Assembly (NCBI GenBank): GCA_030267565.1
Contig: BRXU01000007.1
Location: forward strand, 2,170,001 to 2,234,000
Direction: 5' to 3'
DNA from: Pleodorina starrii
Lineage: Eukaryota > Chlorophyta > Chlorophyceae > Chlamydomonadales > Volvocaceae
Length of the DNA stretch: 64,000 nucleotides
Below the pieces are notes generated by a model. That model saw only the letters and a program-made list of their open reading frames with translations. It was not told the DNA's origin and made no database searches. The first letter of the stretch is position 1. Every line of letters begins with the position of its first letter. The position numbers and the translations under genes were made by a program. Positions 1-12,800 of the stretch are shown here, one piece after another.

Positions 1-914
<914 letters not shown>

Positions 915-2190
915 TTAACTGCATCCGATGACCCGCCAAAAGCATGGAAACGTATATCCTAATGTCACACTTAAAGGTTCCAGTGCTTGGAGAGTCTTCG
1001 CGCGGCTCGATCGTTCAGCTGCTTTGTCCGCTTTCTCGTTGTACGTTACCCCAGTGTGGGCTTTCACTTTAAGCAAAGACGTCTTCAGGTTACAAGCCGC
1101 TCGCCGTTTAATAATTATTACGCTTTTCTCAAGCAGCGCCTTGTGCTTACTAAGCTGAAGCTCATGTGGATTGTTTATCATCTTTTTGGGCGGGGCCCCA
1201 GCGCGAAGCGCCCAGGGGGGCCCCGCCCTGTAGGATCGCCCATGTCCGTCGACTTGACGCATATTACCAATATGAAGGTTGCAAGGGACAAACCATGAGG
1301 GGCAAACTGGTTGTTGGACGCCAAGCCGCAAATGCACGCACGATGCGGCGGTCTTCTGCGGGCCGCCCGACAAGTCCAGTCGGCAACCTAGGGGACTGTT
1401 ACATTCCCTGTCCTAATGTTAAAGTTGTCAAGCCTCCTCTACGGCGATTACCTCGGTAGCGAAGCCTGTGCACCCTCGTCGGCAAGTGCACGTCATCGCG
1501 ACCCTCGCAAACAGTTCCGCTGTCCTTCTATTTGCAAGTCAGCCTGCGTAATATGTGAATGATACGCTCCATGTCTACTGTCAAGTAACTTCAGCCAATG
1601 CGCTTGCCGGAAGTAGAGTTACACAGTGCCGAGATGGAACGCGATGCAATCCATGGGGCGGATTGCTAAAGCCGCAGGCATTTCGGGCACTGGCTGTCTA
1701 TCTATCAGCACGAATGTCGACACTCTCACATATGACGCCCTCGCCGCCCTAGCACTTAACTTAACCCGTACGGATTGAACGGGGCCCCGCCCTTTTCCGG
1801 CTTCAAGGAAGCCGACACCAACCCCTTGTTAATAAGATATACCGACGCGGCAGAGTCCGTCCAGATAGTTAGGTGAGCTTCGTCGTGCAGCAGCGTGGCT
1901 CTGCGCATCTGGAGTCCCTGATGGATGGCACTCAGTTCGCACCGTGTGATAGTTTGGCAGCCCTGGTGGCATGCATTCACATCTATGTGGAGCGTTGTGT
2001 TGGTAAGTGCGTTGGCCGCCGCGGCTCCCAGGAGATGTCTTTCCTCTTCGCCATCTTTAATCTTTTGCACTGACCCGTCTGTGTATATGGCGTCTTGGGC
2101 GTTGTATCGCAGCGCATATTTGGCAGAAAATGCCAGGAACGTGGCTCTTCCCTCTTCCGTGGGGATGTTGTCGCACGTACGGGAGGGAAC
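915..2190 (-). pseudogene. Non-LTR retrotransposon RNase H domain, split by an insertion
   Basis: Reading down from 2190 to 1829 and then from 1182 to 915, the minus strand encodes about 210 aa of a type I RNase H domain. The four acidic motifs are visible: YTDGSV, RCELSAI, WTDSAAS and NEKADKAAE, with KVKAHTGV before the last. The halves are separated by a 646-bp inserted element at 1183-1828. Removing it restores one open frame reading SVYLIKMINNPHELQLSKH across the junction. RNase H of this kind sits at the C-terminus of LINE-like elements with long ORF2 proteins. No reverse transcriptase is visible upstream, so this is a fragment. Which LINE clade it belongs to is not clear. Confidence 0.75.
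1183..1828 (+). mobile_element. Helitron2/Helentron-like non-autonomous element, copy 1
   Basis: This is a 646-bp insertion in the RNase H reading frame. Its left end is TTTTTGGGCGGGGCCCC followed by a hairpin-rich CCCAGCGCGAAGCGCCCAG stretch. Near its right end the inverse GGGGCCCCGCCC lies about 35 bp inside the terminus, followed by the hairpin GGCTTC-AAG-GAAGCC and the terminus ACACCAACCCCTTG. Two longer copies share both ends (14295-15307 and 22628-23812). No target-site duplication is present, because the host reading frame closes exactly when it is removed. Asymmetric inverted repeats, a 3' subterminal hairpin and no duplication fit Helitron2/Helentron elements; the class assignment is an inference. 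No Rep/helicase is encoded. Confidence 0.6.
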
Positions 2191-2309
2191 CGCCGCGGCG
2201 GGTGGCTTCTCGCTCGGTCATACTGCGCATCCGCTTGCGTGCCCATTGGGGGGGTATCCAAGAGAGGGTGGGGTACCAGCATCCGCCGTGCGCTTGCTAT
2301 GACGGCGGC

Positions 2310-2932
2310 CCTTCGCGTCCCCACATACATACGCGCCCCGGGCACAACGGCTGCACCGCGCGACTGTCCGTCAGCAGCGTCCCAAGTTCAAAGCAGGGCG
2401 ACCGGACCGGACCCTCCGCACCAGTAGTGTCCCCAGATAGACGACCCACTGCTGTTGTGTATGCGTGGACTGCGGTCGGTGCAAGATCATGCTCTTTCGT
2501 CTTGACGGCAGGCGCGCAGGGTTGTATTGTCCTGGTTGCCACTACCGTAACGCGCACTTCCGGGCAAGCATCGAAGCCTAACGAAGCAAGGCAGGGTGTG
2601 CGTCAACCCCGCCTTCTACCCGCTGGCAGATAGACACGCAAGCGAGCGAGCAAGCAAGACGCGGCCAGCAGCTCACCGTCCCTCAGGTACATGCACTTCT
2701 CGGGCGCCGGTTGGAAGCCCCCAGGCCTCGTCTTGAGCCAGCCGGTGTTGTCCATTCCCAGGCAGTCCGGGCGCGTGATACAGCCGGAAACTGCGTCTCG
2801 GCTCGGTGTGACATAGATATTATCCCCGGGATGATCCACGCCCGTGTAGGGGCCCTTAAAACCGGCCAACACAGAGCAAACTGCAGGATGGGGCGCACCG
2901 AGGCGGCAGCAGCAGGTGGATCAAATGACGCT
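2310..2932 (-). repeat. Truncated duplicate of the 18.03-18.65 kb segment
   Basis: This block matches 18030-18650 base for base over long stretches, including the PAN-like domain A exon and the flanking intron. Similarity stops at about 2932, where the sequence switches to the 2936-3290 repeat. It lies downstream of the 3' end of the modular gene, so it is a copied fragment rather than part of that gene. Confidence 0.8.
2677..2880 (-). pseudogene. Orphan PAN-like domain A exon
   Basis: The 204-bp exon has the same length, phase (1 to 1) and splice sites (CTGCAG before it, GTGAGC after it) as the module-2 exon at 18388-18591. It encodes the same pattern, with [23 protein letters not shown] and CMYLRDG visible. 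The open frame is intact. No partner exons lie close by on the same strand, so it looks stranded by duplication. It could belong to a gene extending past the left edge, but the LINE fragment at 915-2190 makes that unlikely. Confidence 0.65.
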
Positions 2933-2935
2933 TCC

Positions 2936-3290
2936 TGCCTGTCGTAACTGATGTCGCCGGCCGTAAGCATGCGAACTTTGGAGCACACCTGCCACTTGGG
3001 CCGCTGCTGATCCGAACCGCAGCAGGAGGACAAGTACAACGCCTGCCCCAACAACGCTGCAACCGTAGTCTCCAGGGCTTCGGACGCCCTTTTGTCTGTT
3101 ATTCTGCTGCAGGCCCATCGTTCGGGCCGGCTGCCGAGCGCTGAACTCAGCTTATTAGTTGCGATGTCAAAATAGATGTTAAAGTACTTATGTATACATA
3201 AGTGAAGAGTGACGAAAAGGCCTCATAATAGGGGCATGCCTGGCGTTGATGGTAACTCCGGGAAAGACTTTCCTCCGTAAAAGTTCGGAA
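2936..3290 (-). repeat. Dispersed repeat, partner of 21260-21640
   Basis: About 350 bp matches 21260-21640 with scattered small gaps. In both copies the minus strand has a short open stretch reading LETxVAALLxQAxYL, then QQRxKWxV, ending SFDRQE or SYDRQE. Both copies lie directly upstream, on the minus strand, of a PAN-like A exon. The Arg-Lys-Trp-x-Val-Arg-Pro pattern of the 21-kb copy vaguely recalls Harbinger-derived nucleases, but this is too short to assign. Confidence 0.6.
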
Positions 3291-3757
3291 CTCCGTAAAA
3301 TGCAGTTTTGACGTCGTAAACTTTTTTTGGAGTTTACGGAGCCATTCAATGCACATACCATTTTTGTGCAAGTATTCATATAGGGCGTTTTAATAAATAC
3401 TCAGAAGTACGTACGTATAAAGGATACATAGCGCAGACACAGCTCGTCACTTTCCATGTACACTTTTCCCGTAAACTCCAGTTAGTTCTTGCTCTGGATC
3501 ATTGCCCTTGCCATTTCTATTACAGAATTGCTATGCTAGAAGAGACGTTGCTTTAAAGGAGCAGGTCTCATGAACCAAAGAAGAGAAATCACGCACGAGC
3601 AAACGAACGAAGCGGGCGACACCTACCCAGGGAGGGCGGGTGGGGCGCTGAACAACAAAAACATGATAAGATGTCAGCTATCAACGCGCAACTTTATGCG
3701 GTCCTGAGAACACGTACCACTGTCGGCTCCGTAGGCCCTACACCTAACTAACCCGGC
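3291..3757. other. No recognisable gene
   Basis: AT-richer, low-complexity intergenic sequence between the dispersed repeat and the tyrosine-recombinase remnant. I find no ORF with recognisable content and no clear repeat borders. Confidence 0.5.
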
Positions 3758-3785
3758 TTACTTCAACGTAAGCCCGCATGAGTTC

Positions 3786-4553
3786 TTACTCTGGATCATT
3801 GCCAAAAGAAACGATATGCCCTCTAGCGGTTGAAGTATCGAACACCAAACGGCGCCACGCGCCGGACCGCGAGAGGGCCAAAGAAGGCGACGGCCTTCGG
3901 GCAGGAGCGCACAACCATGTCGAGGCAGTGCTCCCGCATGGCGGCCGAGTTGGCCGCCCAACCCCCAAACGATTCCACGACATCCAACGGAACCCCCGTA
4001 GCCCGCGCAGCCGAGGCGCCACCGCGCCGGAGGCTCGCTGTACAATGTGCGTGTGGACGCCCCGTAAGTGCGCCACACTGCACCAGGACCGTAGCAAACC
4101 AACGCTCCGCCGCGGCCGTGCATGGACCGCCGCGCCGGCCACAGACCGGCCGGGGAACGAGCCAGCTGCCGCTCCAACGCTGCCCGCAACAACGGGAGGC
4201 CACACAAGGGAAACTGCAAGACGGCAGACACAATGCGCCCCTGCCTTCCAGTTGAGGGGCTTGTACTGAAAAACGGGCTCCCCATCCAGCAGGGTGACAC
4301 GCGCCCAGATCACCGACAACGAATCGGGGCGCAAAAAGAGACAGAAATCGAGGACGACAAACAAATAAAAGCGCCAGGAACAGATCCGACTGGAGGGGAG
4401 CCGCCGCTCATACAGGTGCCAGGCATCAGACGCACTAGACGCCAACACCAGCGATGACGGGGCGGCAAGCGAAACCTGCAGCCGTGCCCACCCCTTTCGA
4501 AAGGCCACCAACCAAACATTATCCCCGTCGCAAAGCGAAACCCAGCAAATCAT
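3786..4553 (-). pseudogene. Decayed tyrosine recombinase (DIRS-like?)
   Basis: Three overlapping minus-strand frames each carry part of a tyrosine-recombinase-like domain. The first, from 4553, reads CLFLRPDSL, the usual context of the first catalytic Arg. A second frame, around 4210-4110, reads VLQFPLCGLPLL. The third, ending at 3823, reads SLRRGGASAARATGVPLDVV then FGGWAANSAAM, the usual HxxR-to-GxW region. At least two frameshifts are needed to join them. The expected His of the HxxR box is Ala in this reading, and the final Tyr is not evident. DIRS retrotransposons and Cryptons both encode such enzymes; neither can be chosen from this fragment. Confidence 0.5.
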
Positions 4554-5713
4554 GCACGATATTGATGGCGTTAAAGTAAGGCTGCGAAGTGCGCGCTTGC
4601 ACCGTTCCCTTGGATGCTAAAAACTGCACTCATAAAGACCAGTATACTGCGTTGCCGGTAAGAACGCCACATGAGAGTGCCCAGTCTACCACTGCACCCG
4701 CCCGGACCGCTACGACCTGCCACTGCGGGGGCGCTCACTTCGGGGGCCGCTCACTTCGGGTTACATAACATTTGATAACTTACATGTGATAGATGTGCAA
4801 TATTCTGTAAGACGTTTTTCGTCTGGCTGGCGTGTCGAAGTTCGATTTACATAGTCGCCAGCGGGCGGAACGAACGCAAAACAGCTTCATCATACGTCCT
4901 ACTGCATTCGTCACGCACGAGTAACGAAGGGTTGGCTTTCCCATGGTGAAGTGCGACAGGCATGACAGGACAAAAGCACGACCTGCACGACCGCAATAAA
5001 AATCATGTATGTACGTACCAACGGACTGCTGCGAACCGCTCCCTCCGTACCTAGCTAGATACGATGTCAATCTCGGACAAAAGCACGCAAGAAGCCAGTT
5101 GCCAATACGCATGCGTACGTCCAGCAGCAGCCCAGAGTTACCAAGCACACGCACCCGCAACAGCCAGCAGCGGCGGTAGATACACAGCAGCAGGCAGGGC
5201 ACAACTGCTGATTGCCATCCATCCTGCTCTGCTTGTGTAGCGGCGCATATACACACATACTCACACTACAAGCTCCCAACCCGTCAGTGAACTATCAAGT
5301 AAGCCGGGGTTTCACGTCGAAGACATAGGTAGTATGACTACTTCAGCTTGCTTCGATTTCATTTCAGCGTCGGTCAAGGTGGCTCGGTTCGCGCGGCTGC
5401 GGTTGAGAGCCCGCCCATGTGGCCAGGAAGACTGAGGCGTGGACGAACGACCGAGTTATCCTACATCCAATATATCATCAGAGCCTACCAAAAGATTGGA
5501 ATGATGCGGATAACGGCGTGGGATGCGGAGGGCCGCATGGGGCCCGTTGGTTCAATCATCACCAGCGCGTACCTATGATGAGTTCATATAAAGGTTTTTG
5601 GTGGCTTACTTCATCATATTGCCCCTGGCGCCGACCACATGTGTTTGTAAGACCCGGATGTGGGGAACGCGCAAACGAGCTTTCCGGCCGGCCTTCGTTC
5701 GCCGCGCCACAAC
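4554..5713. other. Non-coding region 3' of the matrix-protein gene
   Basis: No gene is supported. A short direct repeat of the type GGGGGC(G/C)GCTCACTTCGGG lies at 4727-4760. The region should hold the 3' UTR of the gene ending at 5714, but I found no TGTAA signal close behind the stop codon. Confidence 0.45.
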
Positions 5714-6861
5714 CTAGATCGTGAAAAGGCCAACAGCGGCCACGAAGGGCAGGTTTGCAACCGCCAGTACGGGATTGTCGTTGAAAACCAGGCGGGCGCC
5801 CACCACTGTGCTGCCGGCAAACTCCGCGGCGGTCATCATCCCGGATCGCACCACGGCGGCCGCCGACACCGGGAAATGCGTGAGGCCGGGGCAGATGTAG
5901 GTGGGGGAGGCATCGCGAGAGGCGTCGAAGACCGGGACAAGCAGCTGAGAGCCCGCCGCCTGCAGCAGCGCGAGGTTATGTTCGTACTTATTAAATAGTA
6001 GTACCATTCACATGCACAGTAAACATGTAGACATGCAGTGTCCTGGTAACTGCTGCACACAAAACATACGTTGCTCGTTCGGGGGATTTTACCGTTAGTT
6101 AGACGATCACATGCATGCAACCCAATCGATTGGGTACGTAGATACGGATATATCTACGTATCTATTACAATAGACCCAAGCAATACATATCAGTCGCCGA
6201 GTCCATCGACTCACCGGGCTGCCGCCGCTGCCCGCCGGCGGGATGACCAGCAGGTGTACGGCAGTCATCAGCGGCTGCAGGGTCCCCAGGTTGAGGAAGT
6301 AGACACCCACGGAGCGGGCCGTGCGGGCGGTGGCGTTGGAGGGCAAGAAGGACACGTCCAAAACCCGCGGGGAGGCCTGTGTGAAATGCAAAGTAAGGGC
6401 GACCAATGAAGCAGAAACATGTGAGTACATACACCGGTTGGCCCGTTTATCAAGTAATGTTGCAAAGGACAAAAAAGACTTCAAAGGCGCGGTGCATCGA
6501 ATGGCAGCATGGCAACAGGCAGCAGGGCCGGCGGCCGGTCGGACCGCAGCCGGACGACGCGGCATGTGAGCAAATCCATCAGCCGCAGCAGCTAGCCCTA
6601 CGTATCTAAGCGGATGGAGCAAGGGGCGGGCCCGCCGCAGTACAGCTTTCTGTGAAGAGGCTGTTCATGCGCGCGCCTATCCATCCAGTCGGCCAAGAAG
6701 GATTGGTCCGTTCTTCAAACGCAGGACTAGCTACAGTGATCGCGGCGCACCTTTTTGTTTGCAGGCGCCCAGGCGTGGGAGGCGGCGGGGCGGGCGCAGG
6801 TGGTGATCTGAAGGACCGCCGCTCGGGGCGGACCCACGACCTTGGAGGCCTGGGCAGGCAC
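5714..6861 (-). other. C-terminal exons of the modular gene
   Basis: Three phase-0 exons (6861-6751, 6376-6215, 5959-5714) encode about 172 aa after the Pro-rich stalk. Recognisable stretches are [28 protein letters not shown] and [16 protein letters not shown], ending VAAVGLFTI at a TAG. The hydrophobic/polar alternation suggests a beta-rich globular domain. I do not recognise the family. The first exon could also begin at an AG about 9 bp later without changing the frame. Confidence 0.65.
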
Positions 6862-9800
6862 CTGATGAGGGCGGGCGGGGCCGCACGCATCCAAGGGCGT
6901 AGGTAGGGGCGGGGCCCGGGGACCCGGGATGGTGTGATCGGGGAAGAGCATGGCCCCATTCATCGCACGTGTCTGGTTGGTTAGATTAGATCAAGTACCC
7001 TTCTGCTGCCCCTCTTCATTATTTACACCGAGGCGAGCAGCAACGAAAAACATGTGGAGGAAAAACGTGGTTTTCCACTAGGTCGCGCTTATGGATGGCA
7101 AAGGGTGTAGAAATAAATGCGTTGTAACAGTTACGTATACAGTTGCATGAATCAATCCCAGTTATAAAAGGATGGATCACGTATACGGTATGATATTGTC
7201 TTCCGCACTCACATCACTCGAGGCGGATGTTGCCCACAACTGGGATGGGGGAGGCGGGGGCGAGGGAGGCAGGGGGCGCGGCGGCGAGGGCTTGGGCGGC
7301 GGTGGGGTGCGGGGGCTGGTCGTTGGCGGCGACTTTGCACGTTTTGGCTTCGGCGGCGGTGGCGAGGGCGGAGGTGAAGGCGGAGGTGACGGCGGTGGTG
7401 AAAGTGGGGGCGAGGAAGACTTGGGAGGTGGAGACGGCGGGGGCGGTGAGGGTGGCATCGGATTAGGTGGAGGAGGAACGGGAGATGGGGACGGTGGAAG
7501 AGGTGAGGGCGGCCTTTGTGGTTGTGGGGAGGGGGGCACGGGTCATGGCAGCGGCGGCGTGGGAGATGATAGTGAGGGCGGCGGTGGGGAGGAAGTTGGG
7601 CTTGGGGAATCCGCTGGTGAGGACGGCTGTGGGAAGGGAAGTGGAGGTGGGGGAGGTGGAGGTGGAGTAGGAGTAGTTCTCTTGGGAGGTGGAGGCGGCG
7701 GCGGTGGGGGAAACGGAGATGGCGGGGAAGGCGAGGGAGGGAACGGAGAGGGCGGGGAGGGTGAGGGGGGTGGAGGTGAGGGGGGCGCTGGAGATGGCGG
7801 CAGAGGTGAGGGAGGTAGCGAAGGAGGTAGGGGCGAGGGAGGGAGCGGCGACGGGGTTGGGGGTGAGGGAGGGAGGGACGAGGGCGGCAAGGGCGAGGGA
7901 GGAGGCGGCGATGGTGGCAGCGGAGATGGGGGCGCGGGAGAGGGTGGCAGTGGAGAGGGAGACGGAGGAGATGGAGGGGATGGAGTGGGCGGTGAAGGCG
8001 GCGGCGGCGGGTGCGGTGGTTGTGGCGATGGCGGAAGCAGGGGTGGAAGCGGAGGAGAAGGTGGCGCATTCGGCATTTGTGTGACTGTAGCGCCCGTGGC
8101 GGCAGCCAAATTGCCCAAGTCCATCGGCGGGCCCGGCGGAGGGGCCGGAGGGCGAGGCGGAGGCGGAGGCGGGCTGGGCGACTCCACCACTCCCGGCGGA
8201 TTGGGTGGCCGCGGGGGCGGTGACGGCGGAAGCGGCGCATCAATCTGTTTGGTGACGCTGAAGTCGACCGTGGCGGAGTCATTACCCGTTGGAGTGGTCA
8301 GCAGATGGCGTGTATGATGCTCAATCTCTACCACTGCCTGGCGCTGCTCGCCTCCTTCCCCCACTGGCAGGAGCTCCACCAGCGACACAAGGCCCAGGGC
8401 GCGAAGGCCCGCCATCTCCGGACCCTCCACACTCAGCGCCCGACAGACAATGGTGGAATCAGTAGTGGAAGATGTCTCGAGTGCGGCACGGCGGCGGCGG
8501 AGGATCATGTACGGCTTGCCGTTGATAATCACGGAGGACACATCAATCTGGTCAAGCGGTACGCCCCATGAGTCGTGGATTTGCTGTTTGAAGGTATGCA
8601 GGAAGGCGAAAATGGCGGTCTGCACGCAGTTGAGCATGAAGACCGACGTGCGGCGACGTGAAATTAGTTGAGAGAGTGACGTAAGCACGCGTACATAGCG
8701 AGACAGCGATGCAATGGGTGGCGCCGTCCCAGAGAGAGAGAGAGTAGCAGATGCTGCAGGCGTGTATCAAAACGTGAAGGACAGCAGCCTGTTGGGAGCG
8801 GACAAAGCTATCCGCTGATCCGCAGGCACGTTTTATCGCGCAGGTGTGTGCACATCGGAAGGACGCCGCCGCGGTTGTCGTGGTACGGCATGCAGGTACG
8901 GCGCTAGGGATCTCGATGCTCGCTTCGCGGAAGTAAACGTCGGTGCTCGTCAAGGAAACATTTTTTGCGAGAAACCCAATATTAACTACACCGTTGAATA
9001 ATGTTGTCATCGCATACGGCGGCCACGACACATTTGTTTTTGGAGGTTACCCCACCTAGCCTGGCAACCATCCATATACACCAATCTGACGCACACCTTT
9101 GGACACAACGCATCCCCACTTACCCAATCGACGGCGCCGTTGGTAGACAACGTTAAGCCTTTGAATCCGGCCAAATAATTTGTCTTGACAAGCGCGATGC
9201 CGGGCGGCAGCGGCGGCAGGGGGCTCCTTACCGGTGGCGGTACTTCTGGCGAGGATGAGGGAGGAGCTAGGTACGCTGCGGGGAACGCACGGGAGATGTG
9301 AGTCATCCCCTAATTCATTTCACTGCTGGTATGTATAAGGTTTATCTGGCGCTAATGCTGTATGTTGGAAGGAGCGTACCGCTTGGGCGACCCAGCGCCA
9401 CTTGGCAGACCCAGCGCCACTTGGCAGCAGCGTGGTAGCGCGGTTGAATCCAAACCAATAAAGCGTCTGAATCCTGGCAGAATCTATCAAGACACAACCT
9501 GATGGCATGTCCTGGTGACAGCAGGGAATAAATGCACATCAGCTAGCTAGCAGCGCGTGAGCGCGCGATTCATTTCTTACTTAAACAAAACATTACGGCA
9601 TGTTCATCATTACATAAAAACAGGTACATAGCGACGTACATATACGGCAAAACGGTATGCATATACGGCTCACTCGGCATCTTGGAATACACGCACGAGC
9701 CTTGGGAGGCGACAATGGGGAACGCCCCTGTCCTCAACCCATATACCCCGCCACTCGTGGTAATTGTCTGACACGCCGCTCGCGCCGAGCAATCAGCGGC

Positions 9801-12800
9801 GGCCGCCTGGAGAGTCTGCGCCGACCCGAGGGACACTCCCGCCGAGGTATCGGCGTTGGGGGTCGCGTAGTAGCCCTCGAGCTTTGGGCAGCCTGCGTGC
9901 GTGTACGCATCAGCATGAAATCAAACATACACGTCCGTGCGTGCGTGCGGTGTGTGCAGTGGTGGCGGATTGTGTAATAACTAGCGCTTTCTGGATAAAT
10001 AAGTCACATGGATGGGGGATAGAGCGCGGCGCGTGCGCAAGCGCAATTCCTCCACTGGTGGAGCAGCGGGGCGTGTTGGCGCATGGAATCGCGGCATCAT
10101 CAGCAAAACAGATTTATCGTCGGGTTTAGGTGGAACTAGCATGGCATGCACGCGAGGCTTGCCGATGTGCGGAATAATCTTGCTTGCACAGGCAGGGTGT
10201 TCCCATTGCCTCGCTCCTGTGTGTAAGGTTTGTGTGTGCGAGATCCAAGCGGGCGGCCTTAATCAAGGCATCAATATTGGTGTTACGTATGTACGCCGTA
10301 CTTATTACGTGCATGCAGGGGCAACAGCCAGGTGTGTATCGACGCTCGACTACGTGCGTGTACATACGCACGTGCTTACGCGTTCATAATACCGGTAACT
10401 CACTGGCGGCTATGGCCTCGCAGCCGAAGACGTCCCAGCTGTACCGCCAGCCATCGGCCAGGGTGCCGTAGTTACCGCCGCCCGTGGCGCCGTACTTGTC
10501 ACGGAAGAACGTGCAAACACGGGTGTTGCAGTCGAAGTCCGCATAGACGTTTTGAAGCTCCGTAAAGGGCGCCAGAGCGCCCAACGACAACCCGGGCACG
10601 ACGTTGTAGTTCTCAATCAGCGCGCCACACAAGGCAGAGTTGTAGCGCGTGGCTGCAAAATCATGGACGCATGCAGGATACGTGTATGGACATACAACAA
10701 GTTGGATAATGGCTGGATCATATACGGACCGAACTGACCCACTCAATGGTGGGTCAGTTCGATCCGTTCGTACCCATTAGTTGATGCATCTACAACAGAG
10801 AGCAACCCTATGTCAGGTATGAATGCATGTATGTCTGGCCGCCCTGGATGAATCATGGTGCGCATGTGAATAATAGTCAAGTAGTGTCAGCATACACCAG
10901 ATGCATTGGCTGTATGTCCATCAATGCAACATCCCATCACAATACACACATAGCAATACACACACACATCTTAGCAGTAGCGCAGGGCAGCAGGCACACA
11001 CGCATATCACATAGCTATCTAGCTAGCTTCATACGCACCAGCCCGGAAGTACATGCACGACCCTGGCACCGCCGTGAAAGGCGCCGGGGTCGTCTTGAGC
11101 CAGCCCGCCAAATTCATTCCCAGGCAGTCCCATCGGTCGACGCATCCGGTGGCAGGGCTTATGCTTGCGACAGCGTTGATGTCGTTGCCCGAGTGATCGA
11201 CGTCCAGGAAGGGCCCCAGGTATCCGTCAAGGGTAGGGCAGGCTGCGTGCATTTGCGGCGGGCCGACAGCAATAGTACGTCTTGCTAATAAAGTGGAATA
11301 CAACTACGGCACCACGTACTGCAAAGCAAAAACGAGCGACGAATACGTGTTGTGGCCTGCTTCTTACGAAGTAATAATAAAGCATAAATCATGCTGCTGG
11401 AACGGACACTATCTAGCTACGTAGGAAGGTGTGTTCTAGCGCCATCTATCCCGATTGCGCGCGGAGGAAAGGGATTTGGCTCAGCAGCAAAGGTAGTGAG
11501 GGCAGTATGCAGTATATGTGGCACGGCTCAAATAAAATGGTTCATTCGATACGCATGGATGGTAACTCCATTCCTGTGCGTGACGTACTGCTGGATGCTA
11601 TCCGGTGCGAGGGCACGCACTTGCCTACGTACCTGCTGGGGCGGGGACTGGCGGCGGCGGCGGCGGTACTTCTGGCGAGGATGAAGGAGGCGCTAGGTAC
11701 GCTACGAGGAGCGCACGGGCGATAGACGTGAGTTATTATCCCCTAATTTATTTCACTGCGGGTACGTACAAGGTTTATCTGGTGCTAAAAGGAATGCTGT
11801 ATGTTGAGAGGAGCGTATCGCTCGGGCGAGCCAGCGCCACCTGGCAGCAGCGCGGATAGGGGGCTGCATCCACGAACGACAGCTAGCGGCTGAATCCAAC
11901 CCAATACAGCGGCGGAATCCTGGCAGAATCTATCTAGCTAGACACAACTTGATGGCATGTCCAGTTAGTTGACAGCAGACAGGGAATGCACATCAGCTAG
12001 CAGCAGCGCGTGGGCACTTCATTTCTGGCGCATCTTAGTGCGGTACATACAGATCAAAAAATTGTACAATTCGAGGTACATATACGGCAAAACGGCATGC
12101 ATATACGGCTCACTCGGCATCTTGGAATACACGCACGAGCCTTGGGAGGCGACAATGGGGAACGCCCCTGTCCTCAACCCATATACCCCGCCACTCGTGG
12201 TAATTGTCTGACACGCCGCTCGCGCCGAGCAATCAGCGGCGGCCGCCTGGAGAGTCTGCGTCGACCCGAGGGACACTCCCGCCGAGGTATCGGCGTTGGG
12301 GGTCGCGTAGTAGCCCTCGAGCTTTGGGCAGCCTGCGTGTACGCATCAGCATGTAACCAAACACGTACGTGCGTGAGTGGGTGTGTGCAGTGGTGGCGGA
12401 ATGTGTAATAAATGCGGGATACATGTACAGTGCGGCGCGTGCGCAATTTCTCCACGGGTGAAAGGAATCGCGGCATCAACAAAACGGATAAATCGTTGGG
12501 CTTTGGTGAAAATAATAACATGGCAAGGGCGGCTTGCCGATATGTGGAAGGGCCTTGCTTGAACAGGCAGGGTTGTTCGTTCGATTGCCCATGCTGTGTG
12601 TAAGTTATGTGTGTGCGAGTTCCAAGCGGGCGGCCTTAATCAAGGCATCAACATTGGAGTTATGTACGCCGTATGTACTAACGAACATGCACGGGTAACA
12701 GCTTGTTATGTATCGACGCTCGACTGCGTGCGTGTACATACGCACGTGCTTCCGCGTTCACAATAACTCACTGGCGGCCATGGCCTCGCAGCCGAAGACG

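Noticed and set aside
7209..8282. Minus-strand Arg/His/Leu-rich frame (357 codons)
   Set aside because: It is a frame shadow of the same Pro-rich repeat and has no splice-consistent partners.
7172..8317. Long plus-strand Gly-rich open frame (381 codons)
   Set aside because: It is the exact complement of the Ser-Pro-rich stalk encoded on the minus strand. The minus frame has phase-consistent flanking exons, and the plus frame has none.
9120..9124. Strong GTAAGT donor at 9123 for the module-4 linker exon
   Set aside because: It leaves phase 0, but the next exon (8985-8900) accepts only phase 1. The adjacent GTGGGG donor keeps the frame. Transcript data could reverse this.
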